This document shows positions 33,416 to 45,029 of a stretch of 64,000 nucleotides of DNA, in pieces. The position numbers and the translations under genes are program-made. The DNA is from Taeniopygia guttata. Taxonomy: Eukaryota; Chordata; Aves; Passeriformes; Estrildidae. The stretch is taken from NCBI RefSeq assembly GCF_048771995.1, contig NC_133064.1, forward strand, positions 28,871,001 through 28,935,000, read 5' to 3'. The notes under the pieces were generated by a model. That model had not been told where the DNA came from. It did no database searches and worked only from the letters and a program-made list of their open reading frames with translations. The number at the start of each line of letters is the position of its first letter. Position 1 is the first letter of the stretch.

Positions 33416-33811
33416 TCTTGAATGAATTCAGATAAATTTTATGCCAGACTCCTCTATACTGCAGTACTTTAATATCTAATTATGTAAGGGTGATGAGATT
33501 GAAATGCTACTTCTGATAGATTTCCACAATTATTAAGTTTATACTCTTTCTGCTGCTGTCTGAGGTATAAAAAGAACTTGAAAATCTGCAGCCTAAAAAC
33601 ATCAGCTCTAAAATATCAAGAATGCTGAGTTTGATCTAGGCTTTGCTTGAGGCCTCATCGCTGTGTCTGAGAGCATGTTTTTTGTAAGTCCTAACTGAAA
33701 AAGTAATGATAACCAGAATTGCACAGTATTCTTTATCGAAATTTAATTTTTTGCCCAGTGGAAGAGAATCTCTAGACACTTTATCAGACCAAAGGAGCTT
33801 CTGAGTCCTAA
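33416..33811. other. No feature recognised
   Basis: AT-rich intronic sequence between CR1 and a solo LTR. Confidence 0.5.
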
Positions 33812-33816
33812 GGAAG

Positions 33817-35226
33817 TGTCGTGGTTTGACACGGGAAAAGAATTTTCTCGGAAGGAAGAGGTCAGTCCAGTCAGGGGTCAGGTTTGGATACTGATACTTG
33901 GGGTGACCAATTGAAGGTGGACACGCCTCTGAGAACACAGAGGGGTTAAAAGCGGAATTCCCAGGAGAATTCGCTCTCTGGTTCCGGTCATCGGAGAGTG
34001 CAGACCTCCCCTGCCCAGCCACGAGCTGGGTGGGGGAGGGGAGCCATGTGGCCTGCAGAGGTAGGCCAGGGGATGAAGGATCAGGAACTGAGCTGGGCCA
34101 GCTCCTGCAGACGGAAGGGTGGAGAACATCTGAGATGTCTTTGTTTCCCTCCCCCCCCCAACCTAGAGGGAAAAGAGATCAAGAGCCTGTAGACACCAGG
34201 AAGTTTGCCGGCAGAGGAGAAGGAGAAGGGGGGGGAAGATGCCCAGCGTGGGAGATGGGAGACAGAGTCCTGGCCGAGATTTCAGCCATCCAGGGAGTCT
34301 GGGACTTTTAACCCTTTCCTGGGAAATGAAGGCTTTGTGAAATATTACTCCTCCTCAGTTTGAAGGAAAGAGAGACAGCCTGGGACCTCAGATGTTAGGG
34401 AAAGAAGATTGGGGGGAGATGATGGAGTGGCTTTTGGCTGGACTCTTTTTGTCAGCCATAGACTGAACCAATCTTTCCTCCAAGAGAGACTGCATTTTAG
34501 GGGGATACAATGGTGAGCCAAGAAACTCCTTCAGCAACTACCAGTTCAGGAATGAACAGAGAAAAGCGGAGGAGGGTGTGAGGGATGCCCTCCGTCTTCA
34601 GAGAGGAAGAGAAGGCGATCTCTGTTCTTGGATCCTCGGCCCCAGGGAAAAATGGGGGGAACTGTAGTCCCAAAATGAGACACTGGACTGTTGTTCCTGT
34701 TGGTCCTTGACAAAGCATCCTTAAAGGGGCCCTATAAGCAGTCTCTGTCCATGCATGGTGGTGGGAGCACTGTGACAGGGAAAGGAGAGTGTCACACTGG
34801 CCTGGTGTGTCTGGGCGGTGCCATGTGTGACATGGAAACACAAGAGGTGGCAGCTGTGTTTCCTGGGGGTCTATGGTGCAAGGGAGATTCCTCTCTCCCC
34901 TGATGGACTCAGTATTGATTATGTGGAAGGGTGAAGACTTGATTAAGGGTTAAAATGTGTCTCGCTGTGATTTGTTTGAGTTGGGTTGTGGGAGGAGGAA
35001 TGTTTTGAAAGGTTTTCATTTTGAATTTTGTGTGTGTGGCTTTTTTTTCTTCTTTTTTCCTTTTATAGTCGTAGTAGTGTAATAGTAGTAGTAGTGTAAT
35101 AAAGTTCTTCCTTTGTTATTAAGTTTGGCCTGCTTTGCTCTGTTCTCGATCGCATTTCGCAGCATTCAATTGATAGGTTGCATTTTCATGGGGGCACTGG
35201 CATTGTGCCAGCGTCAAACCATGACA
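33817..35226 (+). mobile_element. Solo LTR family C, copy 2 (1,410 bp)
   Basis: TGTCGTGGTTTGACACGG...GCGTCAAACCATGACA. The flanks GGAAG and GCAAG are a 5-base duplication with one mismatch. AATAAAG near 35,098 is preceded by a GTAGTAGT-rich tract. Sense with the MEX3C-like gene, inside its presumed intron. Confidence 0.9.
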
Positions 35227-35370
35227 GCAAGCTGTAAACAAACAAAGACCTTATGGTGCACGCATTTAACATTTTTTTCAATTGTGTGTGAGTTTCAGAA
35301 ATAAATACAGCACTTAAGGCAGTGAAGTGGTGTTCCCACAGCCCTGCTCTAGGTTGCTGGATTCCAGATT

Positions 35371-35985
35371 AGAATCATAGAATGGTTTGGGTTGGAAGGG
35401 ACTTTAAAAATCATCTAGTTCCAACCCTCCCCTGCCATGGGCAGGGGTGCCTTTCACTAGATCAGGTTGCTCAGGGTCCTATCCAACCTGGCCCTGAACA
35501 CTTGTAGGAATGGGGCATCAACAACTTCTCTGGACAAATTGTTCCAGTGCTTCACCACCGTTTGAGTAAAGAATTTCTTCCTAACATCTCTAAACCTGCC
35601 GTCTTTCAGTTTAAAACCATTGCCCCTTTTCCTGTCACTATCTGCTTGTATAAAGAGCCCTTCTCCCTCCTTTTTATAAACCCCCTTTGGCTACTGGAAG
35701 GCTGCAATGAGGTCTCTCTGAAGCCTTCTCCTCTCCATGCTGGACAATCCTATGCCTTTCTTCATAAGAGAGAAGTTCACCAATCCTCTGATCATCTTTG
35801 TGGCCACCTCTAGACCCACTCTAACAGGTCCACATCTTTCTTGTGCTGAGGACCTTAAGCCTGGACATGATACTCCAGGTGGGGTCTCGGAAGGGCAGAG
35901 TAGAGGGGGAGAATCACCTCCCTTGACCTGCTGGGCATGTCTTTTGCTGCAGCCCAGGGTCTTGTGTAGGCATTTTGGCTGGTAC
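35371..35985 (-). mobile_element. CR1 LINE 3' fragment
   Basis: The + strand opens AGAATCATAGAATGGTTTGG, the reverse of a CR1 3' terminus, and continues for about 600 bp of CR1 3' UTR and RT end. Antisense to the MEX3C-like gene. Confidence 0.9.
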
Positions 35986-36382
35986 CTGTGCACAGATGTG
36001 GGATGCCACAGCTATAGAAGGTGTGGAGTGCTTGAAATCTACCTTGTGATTGATAGTTGAAACTATGTTAGATGTTGCTGGTTTACTGTGACAGTAATTC
36101 AATGTGTTGCTGCTGGAAGCATTTGCATCACAGGCAAAGGATTAAGACTTTAATGAATAAGTTAAGGGCTTCCTTAAAAGTTGTGTATTATTTCTAAAAC
36201 CTGGCAGGTTTTTGTGCCTTTGTTTTCTTTTTTTTTTTTTTTTATGATATTTTTATTAATCCTAACTGTTCTCAGCCTTTTCTTATTCCCCTTGCCCATC
36301 GAGAAATGAAGTTCACAGACACATTTTGGGGTAGTGCAATACATTTCTTTGTAGTCTTTGAGGTAGAAAAATCTCAAAGGTG
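35986..36382. other. Intronic stretch with T-run, no gene
   Basis: Contains a T-rich run at 36,228-36,243. Nothing else was recognised. Confidence 0.5.
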
Positions 36383-36388
36383 AACAAC

Positions 36389-36679
36389 TGTCACTATAGG
36401 ACACGAGAATGCACAACGCGGGCCACTTGCCACTTTGCAAGGTAAAAGAGAGCGTTTATTTTCTGACTCCAACTTTTATACTTCTCCAAAGGTGACAGTG
36501 GATTGGAGAGTGAATGGGCCACCTCTCCAGAGACATTGGAAAAAGCACTAGTACATCAAGTCTCTCCACCCCCACGAAGGAATGCAAAACAATATGTTAT
36601 TTACAGAAACTGTGTGGGAAAGCTTCCCAACAGAATGCAAACTCAGAAGGCTTTAGAAAACTCAAGAATCAGGGCGACA
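36389..36679 (-). mobile_element. 3' LTR of alpha/beta-like provirus (291 bp)
   Basis: TGTCACTATAGG...AGGGCGACA on the + strand. It carries the same TATA and AATAAA positions as the 5' LTR. A purine-rich AAAAAGGGTGAGA abuts it on the internal side, as a polypurine tract should. Confidence 0.95.
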
Positions 36680-36725
36680 TCTCACCCTTTTTAGTTGAAA
36701 AGAAAAGAAAAAATGAATAAGGCTC

Positions 36726-37951
36726 AGTGTCTGTTCATGGAGGAATCATCAGAGTGATCACCCGCCGTCATCTTCAACTGAGTCATCACTCGATGATCCA
36801 TCCATCTGATGACTTTCAGTTTGGTCATGGCTTCTATGTTGCCCGTTTGTTGGATTCTGTCTCTGCGGTTGCAGATCAGGACGAACACACCTTGAAGGTA
36901 TCCAGTGTACCCCAGTATCTGTGGATACACAAGCATACCCGCGCCTGGAAGCGATAAGGTCATAGGGACCTTCCCATTGTTTGGTGACTAAATTCCGCAC
37001 TCGAACTTTTGCTCGAGGCTGATGTGCCTCGTCTGCAGCCTGCAATGAGAGATGATGATTTAAAATGACAGGGTTATTTGAATTCTGCTGCACTGTAAGA
37101 TGATTGATGGTGTACAATGCTTTCTCCAACCGACTGTGCGGGGTCTCACCCTGCATTCCCCGTTTTTGTTTTTGAAGAACCCGCTTCAGAGTACCATGAG
37201 CGCGTTCTACAATAGCTTGGCCGGTTGGAGAACGGGGGATACCAAACTTGTGTGACACACCCCACAACTGCAGGAACTGCCGCACCTGCTGCGATCCGTA
37301 AGCAGGACCATTGTCAGTTTTCACAGCAGAAGGTATGCCCAGAACGGCAAAGGCCTGCCTCCAGTGGGCAATGACATCACGAGCCTTTTCTCCAGTGTGA
37401 GCGGAAGCCCACATCGCAGAGGAGAACGTGTCCACCGTGACATGCACATACTTGAGCTGGCCAAACTCGGCAATCTGGGTGACATCGGTCTGCCAAAGCT
37501 CCAAGGCCCTAAGGCCTCTAGGGTTTACCCCTGCTGGTAGAGGCGGAGCAAGTGCATGGCAGTCGTCACAGGACTCAACAATGCCACGAGCCTCTGTTGG
37601 CGTCAGCTGAAACTGCTTCTGCAGAGTATGTGCATTCTGATGGAAAAACCCATGTGATGCCTTGGCCTGTGCAAGTGTATCAGGCTGGGGTGCTACCCAT
37701 GCCGGATTAGCCAACTTGTCAGCCCTCGCGTTACCTTCTGCTACAAACCCTGGTAAATTGGTGTGACTTCTAACATGCAGAACGTAAAACGGATGAACCC
37801 GGGCCTGAATAGCACGCCACAAGGTCTTCAGTAAATGAAACAAGGCAGGGTTACTGACCTCCTTCAAAACTGAGTGACCCAACCGCTGTGCGGTCAGCCA
37901 CATAGGCAGAATCTGTGACCAAATTGAAAGGTTCCTGGGAAAATCTCTCAA
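36726..37951 (-). pseudogene. RNase H end and integrase of alpha/beta-like provirus
   Basis: Open frame of 397 codons (37,951-36,758). It starts with the RNase H C-terminus (HVRSHTN, GNARADKLAN). Integrase follows: an H-X3-H ... C-X2-C zinc finger (HGFFHQNAH, then CDDCH), a catalytic core with Asp in WQTDVTQI, Asp in KTDNGPAY and Glu in VERAHG exactly 35 residues later (the D,D-35-E triad), then QWEGPYDLI as the C-terminal SH3-like block. All catalytic residues are present. It is in a different frame from the RT part: an indel between about 37,851 and 37,951 breaks pol within RNase H. Confidence 0.9.
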
Positions 37952-39494
37952 ATGCCATAACAGCGGCCCTCAACTCAACCAATTGGGCCAACCCATCCTG
38001 ATGACCTTTCAGAATCTTCCACTCAGATCCGTCCTTCCAAGTAACAATGGCCTTTCCTGTTTTCCCCGAACCATCAGTAAAGACGGTGGGTCCTTGCACG
38101 GGTTCCTGACTATTTTTGGGCCGCAAAGAGATCTGCATAGATTTTGCCACCTGCAGTAGCTTGTGGCTGGGCAAATGATAAGTGATCTGCCCTGAAAAAT
38201 TTTCTAGAGCGCATTGCAGGGACACACAGTGTGCAAAGCTCCAGTCAAAGTCCTCCCGGGATATGGGGAGTATGATCTTTGCAGGATCCGCACCCATCAA
38301 TTGCAAACACCGTTGCCGGCATTTGATTATCAACCGAGCAATCAACTCAGCCAATGTCGTTGCCGTCTTCTGCGGCTGATGGGGCAGGAAAACCCATTCC
38401 AAGATGTGCAAGGGATCGGACCATTTGTCACTCCATTGACCAATGATACCTGTGGGATGCGAATCTGGAGTGGTAACGAACACTGTGACATCAACGGAAA
38501 GATCAATGCGATAAACCTGACAGGCAGAAACAGCCTGCTGAAACTCCTCCAGCACCTGACGTGCCTCAGGGGTCAATGTGCGAGGTGATTTTAAATCAGA
38601 GTCTCCTTTCAAGAGATCATATACAGGAGACAGTTGTGCATCGGTTAGTCCCAAGTATGGATGTAACCAGGTGATGACACCCATCAGTTTTTGAACATCA
38701 TTCAGTGTCTTCACCGAGTGTGCAAATTGCACCTCCTGGTGTTGGATTGTCCGTTCCAGAATTTTGACCCCCAAATACTTCCAAGGAGGTTGCTGTTGAA
38801 CCTTTTCTGGAGCCACCTGCAGCCCATGAGCATGCAAAGCATCGAGCAACTGAGGCTGAATCCTCAGCAGCTCATCCTGAGTGGACACAGCCACCAAGAT
38901 GTCGTCCATATAATGATACAGACGTGCATCAGGAAACGGCTTGCGAACTCCAGACAAGGCACGGGCGACATACCATTGGCATATGACCGGGGAATTGCAC
39001 ATCCCCTGTGGTAGAACTTTCCATTGATATCGCTGTGCAGGCTCATCATTGTCAATTGCTGGCACCGTGAAGGCAAATTTCGGTCTGTCATCGGGATGCA
39101 AAGGAATTGTAAAGAAACAATCCTTCAAATCCACGATGAAGATCGGCCAGCCTGCAGAAAGCATGGTAGGCGATGGCATGCCCGCCTTCAATGTTCCCAT
39201 GCCTTCCATGACGGCATTGACCTTCCGGAGGTCCTGTAACAACCTCCATTTCCCAGACTTCTTTTTGATGCAGAAAACAGGGGTGTTCCAGGGACTGTTA
39301 GAAGGCTCCAGACGACCCTGGTCCAGCTGCTCCTGCACCAATTTCCGAAGGGAAATCAGTTTATCTTGAGGGAGGGGCCACTGGTTTTCCCAAACAGGTG
39401 TATCCACCAGCCACCATATAGGAGGCGTAGAACACTCTGCGCCCTTCGCTGCAGTGGCCTCCATCAAAAACCCGTCCCAATGCGCACCCCCCAT
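37851..39494 (-). pseudogene. Reverse transcriptase-RNase H of alpha/beta-like provirus
   Basis: Open frame of 547 codons entered by a -1 frameshift from protease. RT fingers and palm are present (WRLLQDLRKVNAV near residue 85; VDLKDCFFTIPL near 121 with the first catalytic Asp; LPQGMCNSP near 161; YMDD near 195-198). Thumb and connection follow. RNase H (VFTDGSGKTG, AELRAAVMAF-like wording, VTDSAYV near 527) follows before the frame is lost at a downstream indel. The RT catalytic box is the retroviral YMDD form. This is the best preserved RT in the window. Confidence 0.92.
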
Positions 39495-41191
39495 GCAGAT
39501 AGAACATCCCTCCCCCAGAGGTTAGCAGGAGAAGAAGTAACATAAGGCCTAATCCAGGCCGTCTGTCCCTCTGGGTTTGTGACCAGCACAGGCCGTTGGC
39601 TCACATAACACCGTGCCGTTCCCCCCAGGCCCGCAACAGACGTCTCCGCTGGATCCAGGGGCCAGTCCGGAGGCCAGGCGGCAAGGAAGAGAACCGTGAC
39701 ATCAGCGCCGCTGTCAAGGAGCCCGCGCAGGCGGATCTCTGACGGTGTCGAATCAGGGATGGAGAGGGTACACAGCATCTCGGGACGGTCTTTGGTCAGG
39801 ACAGCAGTCCAGTGAACTTGAGGCAGCCCAGTGGATCCAAAACCGCCATCACCTCGCAACCGGTCAGTCGTCCTGCGAACAGAAGACTTAAAAGGCACAA
39901 GTTGAGCAAGCCGTGTCCCTTTTGGGATCGTAACGGGGGGGGGGGTGGGTGTGGAAACCATTGCACAAATCTGCCCTGTGAAGTCTGCATCAATGAGACC
40001 CAGGTGCACAATGACGCCCTGAAGGGTGGCACTAGACCTCCCCATGAGGAAGGCGCTCATGCCTTCACCCAATGGACCAAAGGCGTCCAGGGGAACCTTG
40101 TGCACCTTGCAAGAGTCTAACACGACTGTTGCTGCTGTGCAGACATCCACACCTGCTGACCCACAGGTGCTGGCGACAAGCTGGCCGAGCAGACGTCCAT
40201 GGGCTCTGGGGTCTGGAGAGGAACTTGTGTCTGAGCGCACCCCCCCCTTCGCGCTCCACTTCCCGTTTCCCGGGCCCGTGAGTGCTTGGCCATTAACATG
40301 AACAGTCGCCTTGCAAACATCTGCAGGATGGCCTGGCCTTCCACACCGGCCACACACATACAAGGGAATTTTTCCTTTCTGTGCTTTCTTCCCCCATTTG
40401 GTGCTTGCCTGAGCAGCACCCCGGGGCTGCTGCCAGCCCTGCGGTGCTGCCCAGACCGGCTGCGCAGCAGCAGCCCAAGCATCCACCTTCCGAACCGAGG
40501 GGCCTAGGTCTGCACAGGCCACTGCCATCTGTGAGAATGTAGCCCCTTCAGGAAGAGCCTGTATGACTCTATTGCATTCTGCGTTGCAGTGGATCCTAGC
40601 AAATCTCGCAAGGACCATTCGCCTTAGCTCAGGTTCTACCACCTGCCGCTCCACCGAGGCAGTCAACCTCGATGCAAAGTCCATGAACGACTCATCGGCC
40701 CTTTGAACAACAGTCAGAAAGGGTTCCATTGGAGCAGCCATTTCTAAGGTCTGGATCACAGCTGCTAAGCCTAACGTCCTGCACTGCTCAAGCACGAGAG
40801 GATTGTATCCCGCCTGCCCCTGAGGATCAACATAATTACCTGTGCCCATCAACATGTTAGCGGTAGCTACACGTCTGGGATCCTGCTGCCCCCGCGTAGC
40901 ATGCTTCCGTACTGCGCTGGCCACTAAGGCAGCCCACTTGTCCTCAAACACGTCAAATTGCACAGGGTTAAAAAGAGCCTGAGCCACAGAACGAATATCG
41001 GAAGGCGTCAGCAGGTCAGTAACAAGTAATCGGATCGTCTGCATAACGTCATCAGACCCAACACCATACTGTGCAACGGTGTCTCGGATTTCCTTCAACA
41101 CCTTAAATGAAAAAGGCTGATGAGTGTTATGAGTAACACCCCTAAGCACAGGGAAAGCCTGAGGACCCACTGGTAAGGCTGCATCATCCAC
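39464..41191 (-). pseudogene. Capsid, nucleocapsid, dUTPase and protease in one frame
   Basis: 575 codons. Capsid runs from residue about 14 (FPVLRGVTHN), with the major homology region near 163-183 (QRADESFMDFASRLTASVE). One zinc knuckle C-X2-C-X4-H-X4-C is at 280-293. dUTPase is at about 338-455 (SAGVDVCTA; GLIDADFTGQI; PKGTRLAQLVPF; RGDGGFGSTG, i.e. motifs 1, 3, 4 and 5). Protease has active site LLDSGAD at 491-497. dUTPase marks betaretroviruses, whereas having protease in the gag frame is the alpharetroviral layout. It is joined to the upstream gag frame only by a -1 shift at about 41,100-41,191 that has no obvious slippery site and is probably an indel. Confidence 0.88.
39467..39473 (-). 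promoter_or_regulatory. -1 ribosomal frameshift site GGGTTTT at protease/pol overlap
   Basis: On the minus strand the heptamer G GGT TTT, in the zero frame of the protease ORF, sits directly before the protease stop TGA (39,466-39,464). The heptamer has the canonical X-XXY-YYZ form. The pol frame is at -1 relative to protease, and the two frames overlap at 39,464-39,494. Both facts fit programmed -1 frameshifting as in alpha- and betaretroviruses. Confidence 0.8.
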
Positions 41192-42657
41192 TGTATCGTG
41201 TCCCGTGGACTCCGGGAAGTGGCAGCCCTTGGGCTGCGAGGCGGTGCAACATCACTGGACACCACGCCTCCCGCAGCATCTGCAGAGCCAGAGGAGCCTT
41301 CCCCTTGATCCGGCAGGCTCCGCGAGGGGCCGAAGTCGCACATCTCCTCAGCCTTATCCAGGACCACCTGCCAAAACCGCCCGTGGTCCTTCGGACGCAC
41401 GGTCACCTGGCAGGCAGGGAGGGTCCACAAGGTCGACTGGGAATATCCGCGGCCACGGGGAGTCACCGGTCTCCCGCCGGCCGCGTCAGCAGTCGCGCTA
41501 AAGGTGAACACCCCAGTGCCCTGCTGCGCCGCAGTCCCGGCCCCCGCGGCAGTTGGGGAAGGCGGAGCGGAACCAGCCGGTGCCCCAGCGGTGCTGTCTG
41601 CAGTATCAGCAGAGGGCACCGCGGCGGGCGCAGGCGGAGGCGCAGACCACAACCCCAGCACAGCACTCCCATCCCCCGGGACGGGGGAAGGACAGGGCGC
41701 AGAGGGAGACGCGGCGCGCGGAGACACGTCACCGCGGGACGACACAAGGGAGTCTGGCACGCCCCCAAGGAGCGTCGGACCCGCACCGCGCAGCCTCCTG
41801 GTGGGCACCGCCCCCATCAGGCGGGACAGGGCGGGCTGCCCGCCTGCCGGGGCGGGGTCCGATGGAACAGTGACCAATGCCCCGCCTTTGGCGGCCCTCA
41901 CCGCCTGCGCATGCCCGGCAGGCCGCGCAGGCTCAGGGGTCGGAGCGGGTTCCTCCTCAGAAGAGGAACCTGAGACCGGGCCAGGCGACTGCACCTGCGT
42001 CTTCTCCAGGGGAAATGTAACACCACAGTTTGGGCAATTCACCGTCACCGAGTCAGACGCAATCCGAGGCGGGGGCTGATCCACGGTCCCCTGTTCACCC
42101 CCGAGCGCCGGGAAGGCCCAAAGAGAAAGTGCTTTCCCGCCCAGCCCACTACGCCTACAATGCGGGGCAGGGCGAGGCGGCCGAACCGGCTTCACCGACC
42201 GGATTCCTGGAGCCAGTGGGCTGGGAGCCCGAACCACACCAGAGGAGGAGCCGCCTTCCGGCTCACTCCCCCCGGGGCTAGGGGAATCAGGGCAACTGTA
42301 CAGAGACTCGGCTTCCCCAGCATCCGCATCCAAGACAGATAGGTCCCCCAGAGAAGCCCGAGAACTGCCAATCTCAGACCCCTGCCGAATGGCAACCAAC
42401 CTCTTGAACAGCATCATCAGCGGCCCAACATCTTCAAAACGATTATCAAGCAGGGCATCCATGAGGCGATCTTCCACGGGAGACCAATTCTCCCAGAAAA
42501 GGGCCTCAGCAAGACTGGGAAAGAATCCCTGTTCCCTTGCCCATAAAAACAGCCTCTCAAAATCGTCCTAATAAAAAGGAACGCGTTTCCGCTTCAGCAC
42601 CTCCCTCCAAACGTCCAAAGCCACAGACTCCTCCCTAATGCCCTCAAAGCTCTCCAT
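41095..42657 (-). pseudogene. gag 5' part (matrix and Pro/Ala-rich spacer), alpha/beta-like provirus
   Basis: The best start is the ATG at 42,657 (MESFEGIREES). An in-frame amber TAG at 42,570-42,568 stops it after 29 codons, and the same frame then stays open to 41,095. Matrix-like helices (EDRLMDALLDNRFEDVGPL) are followed by a long Pro/Ser/Ala/Gly-rich spacer with a lone C-X2-C-type pair near CPNCGV. The final residues before the stop read out of frame relative to the capsid. Two lesions (amber stop, frame change) inactivate gag. Confidence 0.8.
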
Positions 42658-42763
42658 TACCAAAAAAAAAAAAAAAACAGCAACAGGCAACGCGCTAAAC
42701 ATACAGAAAGACCTCACCAACAGTTCCCAGCCTAAACTGCAATACATTTCGGCGGTCACCAGA

Positions 42764-43054
42764 TGTCGCTATACGACACGAGAATGCACAGCGCGAGCCA
42801 CTTGCCACTTTGCAAGGTAAAAGAGAAAGTTTATTTTCTGACTCCAACTTTTATACTTTTCCAAAGGTGACAGTGGATTGGAGAGTGAATGGGCCACCTC
42901 TCCAGAGACATTGGACAAAGCACTAGTACATCAAGTCTCTCCACCCCCACGAAGGAATGCAAAACAACACGTTATTTACAAAAACTGTGTGGGGAAGTTT
43001 CCCAATAGAATGTAAACTCAGAAGGCTTTAGAAAACTCAAGAATCAGGGCGACA
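42764..43054 (-). mobile_element. 5' LTR of alpha/beta-like provirus (291 bp)
   Basis: Minus strand TGTCGCC...ATAGCGACA. It has a TATA box TATAAAAG (complement of 42,850-42,857) and AATAAA (complement of 42,832-42,837). Two bases past its end, the minus strand reads TGGTGACCGCCGAAATG, whose first eight bases match a tRNA-Trp primer site. The rest does not, so the primer is uncertain. Confidence 0.92.
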
Positions 43055-43060
43055 AACAAC

Positions 43061-44167
43061 AAAGGAAAATATTTTTGTATCCTTTTATTCTTTTAAAGGC
43101 ATGCGACTGGGAGCCAAGAAAATTAAATTCCATTCCTGGCAGTGAATAGGCTCCCTGTGTGAATTTGAACTAGCTGTTGAATCCACCCTTTGCTAACATG
43201 GCCAGTCATGCTGAGCAGAAAAGCTACTTCCTTTGCCGTCGACAGCAAAAAATCCTGCATGCACAGTGTTGCATTGGTTTAAAAAACTAAAATCAAGTGA
43301 GAGAAAGTGCTCTTGAGAAGTCCTAGCAAGAAAGCTGTGTTGCTGAGGAGGGGACCTTGTTTGCATGAGAAAAGCTGGAATTAAATAAGCATGTATCCAG
43401 ACTCAAAAAGCTTCTGAAGGTCTAACTTAGAAGGTTTTGTTTTAATCTCTAAATCATGTGAAGGACTTTTGAAAGTCTTCTGTGGATCACCTGAAAACTG
43501 TTTCCCTTATGTATAGTTGGTGATGCTGTCTTCAGTGCCTCCTGCACTTTGCACTTGAAATACGACACATTTAAACACTAAAATCTCTTTTGAATAATGC
43601 AAAAAGAGGGGTAGTGTCTAAAGACAAACAGAAAACCTGAAAGATGCTGGAAGGGACAAAGTCTGTCCTGTAGAGATGCTGCATCCCTGAGTATATTCAC
43701 TGTCTTCACATAGTGATTGCTGGAATATATTTAATACATTCCAGTGTTTTGACTATCCAAGGAATGTGATTTTTCTTAGTGTTTATATCCTCGATAAAAC
43801 TGACAATAGTGGGTTTCCCCCCTACAACATCACTAGTGATGGGAGCTGCTTAACACTAAAGCAACACTTTTATGCAGATTTAATGATCCTGGACTCTTTT
43901 TTGTTCTTTGTTTTTGAATGTGGGCTCTTGAGCAAAATATAACCTTGCTTAAAATAATCCTGCAAATTGAAATAAAACTGTAATTCTGATAAGTTGGTAG
44001 CTGATAACTATCTAACATAGCTGAACAGCCAAATAAAAGCAATAGCTGTCACTCAGGTAGTGGAAAAGTGCTAAAGCAACCCTAGAGCTATATATAATAA
44101 AATATAATAATAGTAATATAATCCTAGACCTTATGTTAGGATATCTATGTACTGTATTTAGCTATGG
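43061..44167. other. Intronic stretch, no feature recognised
   Basis: AT-rich, apparently single-copy DNA between two proviruses. A TATAATAAAATATAATAAT-type run lies near 44,090. No gene signal was seen. Confidence 0.55.
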
Positions 44168-44172
44168 GAGGA

Positions 44173-44859
44173 TGTCCTAGTTTAGGGCAAATTTGGGGAA
44201 AACCCTCTGGAAGGAGCCCCCAGAAAACAAACCCCCACGGCCCCTCCCCACCCACCTGGTTCGGGAAAAAATTTTCTCTGAGAGAAGTGGAAAAGAACCT
44301 GTTTATTCAACGAACAAAGCACCCCCCAGCACCAAGAAGAAAATTAGCAACACCAGATGACAACAAAACTCTTTTCACCACTCTGAAGAGATGAACAAAT
44401 CCAGAAAGTCTTTCCTGGGAGTGGTCGCCCAGGTCTGGACGCTGGGGATTGCTCTCCAGCACTGGGGATGGCTGCTGCAGATCACAAAATGCAGGATCTC
44501 GGTGCTCCTCGGTGTTTCCCAGGTCCCAGTCCGGAGCAGGTTGGATGGTATTCAGCAAGAGGAAAGGAAAAGAAACAGTCCAGGGAAAGAATTGGACTGC
44601 TTAGCTAAACTAACTAGGAAGCAAAGGAAAAAGCAGAAGCAAGCAAAGCAAGCAAGCCAAGCAAGCAAGCAAAGCAAAAGCCAGCCAGCCAGCACTAGCC
44701 TTTTCTAGACAGCTGACCATGGGGGGAGGTGAACTGGCTGATAACAAGGCAAAACAAACCTTCACTTTCAGAGTCAGTTCTGAAAGCACAGAACATAATA
44801 TCAAATGTAAACAGAACACACGATTGGAGATACAAACACCATAACGTCACCCTAGGACA
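44173..44859 (-). mobile_element. 3' LTR (family D) of ERVL provirus (687 bp)
   Basis: + strand TGTCCTAGTTTAGG...CACCCTAGGACA. It holds a GCAAG/AAGCC-rich simple tract (44,628-44,695) and, on the minus strand, an AATAAACAGG poly(A) signal near 44,305. A G-rich ATAAGGGGTGGA abuts it internally as a polypurine tract. Confidence 0.95.
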
Positions 44860-44939
44860 TTCCACCCCTTATCTCCATATCTTCAACATCATGTAAAAAC
44901 TCCATCAAGTTAAAACTTATATCTTTCACTTACTCATAC

Positions 44940-45013
44940 TTTCGACACTTACACATTTCCTTCTATTTCACTTGCTCAAACCTTTGACACTTACACATTT
45001 CCTTCTTTCTCAT
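44940..45013 (-). repeat. Short tandem duplication upstream of the ERVL polypurine tract
   Basis: GACACTTACACATTTCCTTC occurs twice (about 44,946 and 44,987) with similar flanks, in the untranslated region between integrase and the 3' LTR. Confidence 0.7.
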
Positions 45014-45029
45014 GTCTGTGTGTTTTCAT

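Larger units (their letters stand above)
36383..43060 (-). mobile_element. Alpha/beta-like env-less provirus with 6-bp target duplication
   Basis: The provirus occupies 36,389-43,054 (6,666 bp) between two 291-bp LTRs. It is flanked by a perfect AACAAC duplication (36,383-36,388 and 43,055-43,060). Gene order on the minus strand is gag, dUTPase, protease, RT-RNase H, integrase. Only about 80 bp separate integrase from the 3' LTR, so env is absent. The LTRs differ at roughly 15 of 291 positions by eye (about 5%), suggesting an insertion of moderate age. It lies in the presumed MEX3C intron, antisense to the gene. Confidence 0.95.

Noticed and set aside
41205..42395. + strand ORFs up to 222 residues
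   Set aside because: They are antisense shadows of the gag spacer of the 36,389-43,054 provirus.
44628..44695. GCAAG-rich tandem tract as a possible CRISPR-like or satellite array
   Set aside because: It is a simple-sequence part of every family D LTR here (also 52,256 and the palindrome copy). There are no spacers.
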